Source: Sodalis glossinidius str. 'morsitans'
GTDB lineage: Bacteria; Pseudomonadota; Gammaproteobacteria; Enterobacterales; Enterobacteriaceae
Reading direction: 5' to 3'
DNA length: 64,000 nucleotides
NCBI RefSeq assembly: GCF_000010085.1
Contig: NC_007712.1
Span: 2,666,001-2,730,000, forward strand
Below, piece by piece: positions 57,191 through 64,000 of the stretch (position 1 is its first letter; each line of letters begins with the position of its first letter). The position numbers and the translations under genes were made by a program. The notes below the pieces were generated by a model. The model saw only the letters and a list, made by a program, of their open reading frames with translations, searched no databases and was not told the origin of the DNA.

Positions 57191-58806
57191 ATGTCTTTCG
57201 TCATCGGCAATAAATTTTTTTCAAACACACTCAGCACAGATCGCATACGAGAGTATGCGGCAAACAAGCACAAATCACCATTGGTCATGACGCTGTGGGA
57301 AAGAGTGAAGGATTTTTTCTTCGGGGGAGAAACTAAAAACTGTATCCGGTTATTAAATGATACTTGCCATCCTCCTATCGCTAGTACAATATTGTAAATC
57401 AGCCAAAATTTTTATGCATTAAAAAACATGGCCAAAGGAAATTATAAAGACCATTTTATAAATAGCGCAGATGGCCAGTTTACCATAACCGATAATCAAA
57501 ATAATACTATCATATCAATAGCCATTTATCATAAGTTTTATACTCTGGAGGTGGGCGGCGATAAGATTTCTCACCATAATTTATTTTTAGCTCCTTTTCC
57601 TCCTACGGCCGAAAGCTTCAAGGAGCCGATGACCCTCTGTGGAGCCAGCGAGGTTTATGAAAAGCGTTTACAGATATGGTGTGACGAAACAGAAGATTGT
57701 CAAAATGAAAAAAGAGCGCAAGCGCGTGATGATATTATCTCTGCACGGGTAAAAAAAACGATATGCTCACTTTGGAAGACTGTAATCTTGTCGCCTTATC
57801 TCCCCTATGCGCACCACTTAGAAGGCTTATCTCAAGGGGTAATCCACTAAGCCGATTTGATGCGTCTCTTCCAGCGACGTTGTAAGAATTTGCAGCGGAG
57901 GGTATCAAATGCCTCCCAAAAACCTTTCATCCTGAATTCAGAACGCTTAAGGTAGTTTCTTCGACGGCGTTGAAAGAAGACGACCTTGACTACCTGGCGG
58001 TTCGGGCTAAAAATCTGGAATCCCTGACCGTTATCGGCTGTAACAGGAAACGTTTGCCCTGTAACTTACCTACCACTCTCAAGTTTCTCCATTTTGCTAA
58101 CAACAGCCATCTTTCAGATGACGCCCTGGATGATCTTGCAGATAAATTACCCAAATTGGAAAAACTGGTGATTGTGGGGAATGCACTTAAACAGCTACCG
58201 AAAAACCTGCCGTCTTCCCTCAAAAAATTAATAGTGAATAATAACCAGATTGAAGAACTATCTGATAAAGTCATTGATCAATTTCCCAAATTGACTCTTT
58301 TAGATATGAGAAATAAAAAGCTAAAAAAGCCACCTATGACGGGGGACCCTTTATCAGGATCTCTAAGAGTTGAAACCACAGGCAACTCGATACCAAATAG
58401 CGCGCCGATGTCTGTCAACCTCAACGCTCAGATTAAAAAAGAACTAGCATACCTGAAAAAATAATCTGCTGTATTGGCTAATGCCAGAAGGGAGGATGAA
58501 ATAAAGTTTGACGCAAAGTTAAGCGAGTTTAAGGAAAAGGTTAAAGCAGAGCAGGACGAATTCATCAAAATCTCTAATAGAGATAAAGAGCAATACATGA
58601 AACAATACGACGCCAAGACAAACACGATTATAAAAGAAGCGCCAGCTATAATGGCCAGGGCAAATGAAATTATTGAACAAGCCTCAAAACCGGCTTCCCT
58701 ATCGCGCAATAGACGATCGAATCAAACGTCAATAAAAAGACAACAGACGGCCGCAACGCCTAACAAGATGAAGAAAAATCCTACACAGCCGCAGACCAAC
58801 GGATAA
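57191..58806 (+). pseudogene. SspH/SlrP-like leucine-rich-repeat type III effector, four lesions, no NEL ligase domain
   Basis: AGGAG lies 7 bases before ATG 57191. MSFVIGNKFFSNTLSTDRI, then LVMTLWERVKDFFF and NDTCHPP, follow the secretion domain of Salmonella SspH2/SlrP (MPFHIG...SSWEKMKEFF...CHPP). TAA 57395-57397 interrupts; the same frame continues with KGNYKDHFINSADGQFTI. A slip in the eight-A run near 57745 moves to the frame holding LRRs: LTLEDCNLVALSPLCAPL, NPLSRFDASLPATL, then TAA 57883, FHPEFRTLKVV, NLPTTLKFLHFANNSHL, LPKNLPSSLKKLIVNNNQI. TAA 58462 precedes a Lys/Glu-rich coiled-coil-like tail. The usual C-terminal NEL ubiquitin ligase is absent. AT-rich, foreign-looking. Effector of host cells by homology; dead here. 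Confidence 0.75.
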
Positions 58807-59225
58807 AATAATAGTATTAAAATAAATCAACCGTTAACAGGTAGGTAATCGCTCAGACGATAACGGACTCGGCAGGAAAACACATCGGCGCCTGTATCTT
58901 ATTGATCCTTTGGCAAGTACAGGCCAGCTTTTTTACCTGCTATGGTGCCAGGCGGCATTGATTGTCTCGTGACGTGCACGGATGAATGTCGTGATCATCG
59001 CTTGCCAGCGTTTTGGGCGCCGGACCCTGCGGATATGCCGCCTGTTTTGCGGGAGAAATCCATGGACAGGCGGTATTCCTGCAATCCCCTCTTACCGCGG
59101 CGCAGAGGGCCGGCCCTCGTCGTATTATGCCTTTAGTTGTAACTTATTCCGTAACGGAATTGGTTTTCGCTGCTCCAATCGGTATGCTTGGCTACCGTAA
59201 AATTTTTACCTAAGCCTCGACGTCT
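58807..59225. other. Gene-free stretch of about 420 bases
   Basis: Composition returns to GC-rich near 58900. Short frames on the plus strand show no known protein. It marks the right edge of the effector insert. Confidence 0.45.
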
Positions 59226-60609
59226 ATGTCTCTACTTTTCAGTAAGGCGCATGTCGCCACGTTGGCCGATGGCCATAGCGCCACCGGCGAGCGGCATGTC
59301 ATACGCAGCACCAGCGATGTTTCCGCCCTGGTCAATCATCACACCGATAATTGTTTCCATGCCTCGATTATTATTGCCATTGCGCTAGGCGGGGTGTTTC
59401 TCGATGCCTATGATCTCGGCGCGCTGGCGTTTGGCATCAAGGGTGTCACGCGGGAGTTCAACCTGACCCCGGCCGCGACCGGTATGGTGGCGTCCGCCAT
59501 CACCTTTGGCGCTATCGTCGGCGCATTTTTCGGCGGTTACCTGACCGATAAAATCGGCCGCTATCGGGCATTTATGGCGGACATGCTGTTTTTCGTGCTG
59601 GCGGCGCTGGCCTGCGCCTTTGCCCCCAACGAATACGTGCTCACCACAGCGCGTTTTGTGATGGGCTGGGCGTGGGCATCGATTTGCCGGTGGCAATGGC
59701 GTTTCTGGCGGAGTTCTCCCGCCTGCGCGGACGGGGTAACAAAACCGCCAGCATTGCTATGTGGTGTCCCACCTGATATGCCGCGATCAGCGTTTCCTAT
59801 CTACTGGTCTTGTTGCTGTACGGCGTGTTGCCAAAGGACATACCGCGTAGCTATGGCGATTGATCCTCGGTTCCGGCGCCGTACTGGCGCTGGTGATTAT
59901 TGCCATCCACAGCCGCTACATGAGTGAATCGCCCGTCTGGGCCGCCAACCAGGGCGATCTGGCCGGTGCGGCGAAAATCTTGCGCCATTCCTACGGTATT
60001 AATGCCGAGGTCGCGCCCGATTCACCATCGGCGCCTCTTCGTTCGCCTATAATGCGGTCGCCTTTGGTCTGCCGTTTATCCTCAGCAGCTTTCTGGAGCA
60101 GTGCATGCTGAGCACCATACTGTTCTCGCTGGCGCTGAACCTCCTGTTCGCGTTTGTTGGCGGTGCGTTTTGTGCCCCGCTTTGGCGCCTGGCCCATGAC
60201 CGTGCTGGGCTATGCCCTGCAATTAGTGTCGCTCATCGGGCTGGCGCTTATCGGCCGCCCCCACGATAGTATGCAGGCCGGTCTGGCTATCGCCATGCTG
60301 GCGCTATTCCTGTTCGGACAAGGGATCTGCCCTGGCTCGCACAGCATGCCCTTCGCTTCTCTGAGCTACCCCACCTCGCTGCGCGGCGTAGGCGTGGGCT
60401 TTAACCAGACGCTGATGCGCTCCAGTTCGACGCTGTCGCTGTTTCTGTTCCCGGTGCTGACGGCGCTGCTCGGCACCGGCGTGTTCTGGATGATTGCGCT
60501 GGCGCCGCTGCTGGGCCTGCTGGCGCTTTTAACGCTGCGCTGGGAGCCTTCAGGTTACAATGTGGATGCGGAAGATTTTGCGCCGTCATCGGCTACGGCG
60601 GTAGGCTAA
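59226..60609 (+). pseudogene. MFS sugar/organic-acid transporter, multiply broken
   Basis: From ATG 59226, ALGGVFLDAYDLGALAFGIK is the first helix with the D-x-Y-D motif of sugar and aromatic-acid MFS proteins, and GGYLTDKIGRYRAF is motif A. Slips near 59665, stops near 59777 and 59863, a deletion near 60025 and a slip near 60170 follow. FTIGASSFAYNAVAFGLPFI and GICPGSHSMPFASLSYPTSL then VGVGFNQTLMRSSSTLSLFL complete the last helices. A normal length of about 460 residues is implied. Substrate unknown. Confidence 0.78.
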
Positions 60610-60685
60610 GCCACCGTGGTAAGCGGAGCCGCTCTGGCGGGATAAGCCGCCGCGGTAAAACAAGCCGCCGTGGCAAGATGACAAA

Positions 60686-60716
60686 GGGGCCGTCGCTTGG
60701 CGACGGCCCCCTGTTT
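60686..60716. terminator. Strong terminator between MFS remnant and yfaY
   Basis: GGGGCCGTCG and CGACGGCCCC pair perfectly around a 5-base loop (CTTGG), followed by CTGTTTATTT. It lies between converging genes and could serve either. Confidence 0.75.
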
Positions 60717-60762
60717 ATTTGTGGCCAGCAGCGAAAACGACGGCGGCGTCGCCACGCGCGGT

Positions 60763-61977
60763 TTAGAGCGTGGCCACGAGATGCACCCAGCCATATTCAG
60801 CATAAACCGCTCTCCCCTGCAGCCAGCGCTGCAGCATCGTCAATGCCATCAGCGCAACCACTTCCTGACGGGCGCGCAGCGGGTGCCGCACCAAATTGTT
60901 GCGCAATACGATGGTTTGCGCAAAATCCTGCGCCGGCGTATGCAGCGCCACGCTGAAATGATCTTGCGTTAACTCGCCTACCACCAGCCCCAGCGAGGCG
61001 CCGTGACGCTGCGCCAGCTGCGCGGCCTGCTGCGCCAGCGCCGATAAATCGGCAAGCGGCGCGGCACCCACTTTATCGGCAGGCCACCATTCGCCCCCCG
61101 TCACCGGCACGCCGGCGCTCCGGCACTGCCAGGTGACCATACCGGCAGTGTACTGCTCCGCCAGCGCCAGGGTCAGCCCCCGCTGCGGCAGCAGCTGCGC
61201 CAGGCAGGCCGGTATATCGTCGGTCCCTTCGTAAAGCTGGCTGTCGCCGGCCACCGCACGGATCTGTTGCCACACCTGCTCCATCGCCTCGCGTTCATGC
61301 GCCGGGCCGGTCAGTTTAAGTTCGATAATCGGCATCGAGGAGCGGTAGCCAAGCACGACGTCTTCCGGCAGCGGCAGACCGTCCAGCTCATTGGCCAAAT
61401 CGCTTTCACCACGGCCAAAGGTCGTCATCCTCAGACACAGCGGCGGATCCGGTAAGTCAAACCGCTCGCGCAGGCGCGGCACGATTTCACGCTCCACCAT
61501 CACCTTGAATTCCGACGGCACGCCAGGGGTGAAAAACAGCAAGCAGCGGTTAAGCTGCAGCGCAAACCCGCAAGCGGTACCCACCGGATTATCAATCAGC
61601 TCGGCGCTAGCGGGAATGAGGGCCTGCTTCCGGTTGCTGGGCGCCATCTCGCGGCCGCGTTCGGCGAAATAAGCCGTCATCTTCTCCAGCCACTCCGCAT
61701 GCTCCACCAGTTCATCGCCAGCGGCGGTGACGGCAGCCAGCACGCTGAGATCGTCGCTGGTCGGTCCCAGGCCGCCATTGACAATCAACACATCCGCCCG
61801 CAGGCTGAGCTCGGTCATCGCCGCCACAAGCGCGGACAGATTGTCGCCGACGGTCATGCGCGATGACATCGGCATCCCCTGCTCGAACAGATAGTTCGCC
61901 AGCCAGACGGCGTTGGTGTCGACAATCTGACCGTGCAGGACTTCATCGCCCGTGCACAGCATTTCTACCCTAAGCAT
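60763..61977 (-). CDS. yfaY: CinA-like protein YfaY
   Basis: Intact, 404 residues. MLRVEMLCTGDEVLHGQIVD and VLIVNGGLGPTSDDLSVLAA form the MoCF/COG1058 domain with the GGLGPTxDD motif; NPVGTACGF and FTPGVPSEFKVMV follow. The C-terminal half is a diverged CinA C-terminal domain. CinA-type enzymes act as ADP-ribose pyrophosphatases or NMN deamidases, but the activity of the YfaY branch is not certain. In E. coli it lies near men genes as here. Confidence 0.92.
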   Translation of the reverse strand: MLRVEMLCTGDEVLHGQIVDTNAVWLANYLFEQGMPMSSRMTVGDNLSALVAAMTELSLRADVLIVNGGLGPTSDDLSVLAAVTAAGDELVEHAEWLEKMTAYFAERGREMAPSNRKQALIPASAELIDNPVGTACGFALQLNRCLLFFTPGVPSEFKVMVEREIVPRLRERFDLPDPPLCLRMTTFGRGESDLANELDGLPLPEDVVLGYRSSMPIIELKLTGPAHEREAMEQVWQQIRAVAGDSQLYEGTDDIPACLAQLLPQRGLTLALAEQYTAGMVTWQCRSAGVPVTGGEWWPADKVGAAPLADLSALAQQAAQLAQRHGASLGLVVGELTQDHFSVALHTPAQDFAQTIVLRNNLVRHPLRARQEVVALMALTMLQRWLQGRAVYAEYGWVHLVATL

Positions 61978-62098
61978 GCTCTTCTCCTGTGATCCTGTAG
62001 TGCCACTTTAAAAAGCGGCATCGACAAACACAACACCTGTTCGAGGGATTTTCACGAAATGCGATAATTGCCAGAAGGAGACAGGGGCGTAGCCGTGC

Positions 62099-63105
62099 TC
62101 AGGCTCCTCGGTTCTGCGCCAGCCAGGCGTGGATAGCCCCGCGCGGAATTTTTATGCCGCCCTGGTTGAGCGCCGGTGGCAGGTCATACCATGCCACAGG
62201 GCGCTGCCAAGAGGACAATTGGGGTTCGAGCCAGGCACGCAGCGCCGCCAGCGTAACGTCGGCGTCCACCACCGCCACCGGCCGGTGGCCGTATTCCGGG
62301 TCAGCCACCGGCGCAATGAATGCCTGGCAGACGCCGTCGTGGCCGGAAAGCAAGCGTTCGATGTCCTCGGGCTGTACTCCTTCGCCGCCGCAGAAAAAAG
62401 ATTATCTAGCCGCCCGGCGACGGTCAATTGGCCGGCGAGCATCATGCCGCGGTCGCGGGTATAAAACCAGCCATCGCCCTCATCAAGCGGCAGCAATTGT
62501 CCCTGTTGCCAGTAATCTGCGGCCGTGCTGGCCCCGCGCAGCCAGATCTCGCCTTGTACCAACCCCAGACTGCGCCCGGCCAGCGGCAATCCGACCCCTG
62601 CCGAGCCGTCCGCACGCCCGGCGCAGACGGTTGAGGCAAATTCGGTCAGTCCGTAGCCACACCAACAACGGAGCCACCGAGCAGCCGCCATAACTGCGTC
62701 GACACCAATGACGCATGACTGTACCCCATTAGCACCTGCTCCAGCAGCCTGCCTTCCCGCACAGCCAGCGCCAGACGCTGGGCATCCCAGAGCGTTACCG
62801 GGGACGCTAAAGCGTCAACGTCAACCGGCGCCCGCGCCGGCGACAGCAATGACAGATCAACGTCGAGCGGCATGATGCCCGACGGCCAGGCCGTTTTTTC
62901 ACAGCTATAACCAAACGCCAGATCGAGCGTCGGCAGCCAGCGCGCCAACAATTCGGCCGGCAAACGGGGATTCAGCGGCGCCAGCACACCGCCTGCCGCT
63001 GCACGGCCACCTGCCACCAGCTCACATCGCCCTGAGGCCCGTGCAGAGCCACCGCATCAGGACTCTGTTGTGCCCACTGACACCAGGGCCAATCAGCTCA
63101 GGCAT
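62099..63105 (-). pseudogene. menE: o-Succinylbenzoate--CoA ligase MenE, broken with deletion
   Basis: ATG 63105 begins the gene, overlapping the menC stop. Frames give AQQSPDAVALHGPQGDVSWW, LAPLNPRLPAELLARWLPTL and MGYSHASLVSTQLWRLLGG. A deletion then removes the core up to WCGYGLTEFASTVCAGRADG, with GEIWLRGASTAADYWQQGQL and GWFYTRDRGMM then VAGRLDNLFSAAA following. At least three slips. MenE activates o-succinylbenzoate with CoA in menaquinone synthesis. About a quarter of the normal 450 residues is missing. Confidence 0.88.
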
Positions 63106-63523
63106 TGCCTCCTCCCTCAAGACCTTGGCTCATGGCATCGTCTCGACAAATTCCAACTCCGACCAAGGACCACAGAGGTAAATCACAGCCGGGCCAGGGC
63201 CGCACCAATTGCGCCTGCATTAGCGACAAGGTATCCAGCCCCAGCGTCACCGCGGGCGTTAGCCAATGCGCCAAACGGGAAAGCTGGGTCAGCGCCAGAC
63301 TCGATTCAACCCCGGAGCTTATCACCGTCGTCAAGCCAAGTTGCCTGGCGTGATCCAACGTCTGCCGGCAGTTCGCCAGCGCGCCAGCCAATCTCGCGCC
63401 GCCGCGCCGTCCCGACGCTTCCAGCACGACCACCCACCCCCCGCGCCGGGCAAGGCGCTGATTTCCCAGCACCACGCCGGGCTGCATTGGCAGACGGTAG
63501 CAGTAAAGCGATGCCCGGCACAT
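63098..63523 (-). pseudogene. menC: o-Succinylbenzoate synthase MenC, large in-frame internal deletion
   Basis: An open frame of 141 residues where about 320 are normal. Residues 1 to about 40 (LYCYRLPMQPGVVLGNQRLA) are the capping-domain start. At about residue 45 it jumps to NCRQTLDHARQLGLTTVISS and VESSLALTQLSRLAHWLTP, the end of the enolase-superfamily barrel. The catalytic KxK and metal-ligand region is gone, so the remaining frame cannot be active even if translated. It overlaps menE and abuts menB. Confidence 0.88.
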
Positions 63524-64000
63524 CAGGGATTACGCTTAAATTGGCTGAAATCGGGCTGGCGCTTTTCGATAAAGGCGTTGCGGCCTTCTTGCCCCTCGTC
63601 CGTCATGTAAAACAGCATAGTCGCATTCCCCGCCAGCTCCTGCAAACTGGCCTGTCCGTCGCAATCCGCGTTGAGCGCCGCCTTCAAGCAACGCAATGTG
63701 ATGGGACTGTTGGCCAGCATCTCCCGGCACCAGCCGCACGGTTTCGCTTTCCAGACGCGCCAGCGGTACCACGGCATTTACCAGCCCTATCTCCAGCGCC
63801 TGCTGCACATTGTACTGACGGCACAAAAACCAGATTTCCCGCGCTTTCTTCTGGCCGACGATACGCGCCATATAAGACGCCCCCCAGCCGCCGTCAAACG
63901 AGCCGACTTTCGGGCCGGTCTGCCCGAATACCGCATTACCGGCCGCCAGGGTCAAATCGCACATCAGATGCAGCACATGGCCGCCACCGATGGCATAGCC
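63523..64000 (-). pseudogene. menB: 1,4-Dihydroxy-2-naphthoyl-CoA synthase MenB, one frameshift (partial at window edge)
   Basis: The visible part enters at the right edge as GYAIGGGHVLHLMCDLTLAA then GNAVFGQTGPKVGSFDGGWG and KKAREIWFLCRQYNVQQALE, very close to E. coli MenB. After SETVR one extra base (near 63733) shifts the frame; the other frame continues correctly as WCREMLANSPITLRCLKAAL to PDFSQFKRNP. This is the only lesion in the part seen. MenB closes the naphthoquinone ring. A crotonase-fold hexamer with its last third scrambled should not work. Confidence 0.88.

Noticed and set aside
57970..58464. Separate LRR gene starting at TTG 57970
   Set aside because: The same frame carries leucine-rich repeats upstream of 57970 and the N-terminal effector domain precedes it; it is one broken gene.
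63098..63523. Functional short MenC
   Set aside because: The open frame lacks the catalytic lysines and metal ligands of the enolase-superfamily barrel, so it is treated as a pseudogene.
1..64000. CRISPR array, insertion sequence or integron
   Set aside because: No regularly spaced repeats, no transposase fragment and no terminal inverted repeats were recognised in the window.

Overview
The window looks like the chromosome of a recently host-restricted enterobacterium. Protein similarity, gene order and the very high load of broken genes fit a Sodalis-type insect symbiont best, close to S. glossinidius of tsetse; this is recognition from memory, with no search run. The core gene order follows the E. 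coli 47-51 min region: bcr-rsuA-radD-rplY-yejK-yejL-yejM-proL, then ompC-rcsD-rcsB/rcsC-gyrA-ubiG-nrdA-nrdB-yfaE, then yfaY-menE-menC-menB. Catabolic, transport and effector genes lie between these blocks, most of them broken.

Layout. 1-16.4 kb is a decayed P2-like prophage: portal Q and terminase P leftward; O/N, R, S, V, W/J, I, H, tail-fibre assembly and a Dam-type methylase rightward; then U-T-E-FII-FI on the opposite strand, then D and ogr rightward again. That order means one internal segment has been inverted. Several neighbouring genes are joined by deletions (O::N, N::R, W::J). An intact phd-doc toxin-antitoxin pair sits at its left. Its right end abuts an efeU iron-permease remnant. 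16.9-27 kb holds bcr, rsuA, a frameshifted radD, rplY, a broken low-GC secreted-type gene, yejK, a frameshifted yejL, yejM and tRNA-Pro(GGG). 27-31.2 kb is a dead sugar-acid catabolic cluster (GlcG-like, aldolase, SDR, MFS, MR/MLE dehydratase) with a CRP-like site upstream. 31.8-38.7 kb is mostly remnants (yedK, LysE exporter, ddlA, cbl, an ABC binding protein, a glutathione S-transferase) around an intact pagP. 39-52.5 kb holds a general porin, the complete Rcs phosphorelay, gyrA and ubiG. 53-56.8 kb is the intact aerobic ribonucleotide reductase operon with DnaA- and NrdR-like sites. 57.2-58.8 kb is a pseudogene for an SspH/SlrP-like leucine-rich-repeat type III effector. 59.2-60.6 kb is a broken MFS transporter. 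60.8-64 kb is an intact yfaY followed by menE, menC and menB, all broken.

Working together. What remains intact is information processing (gyrA, rplY, rsuA, tRNA), DNA precursor supply (nrdAB-yfaE), ubiquinone synthesis (ubiG), and envelope sensing and remodelling (rcsBCD, yejM, pagP, porin, bcr). What is lost is sugar-acid use, menaquinone synthesis, sulfur and iron scavenging accessories, phage production and at least one effector. This fits a symbiont that keeps a managed envelope and aerobic ubiquinone-based respiration but has dropped free-living flexibility. Many lesions are single nonsense codons or single-base slips, which points to recent decay.
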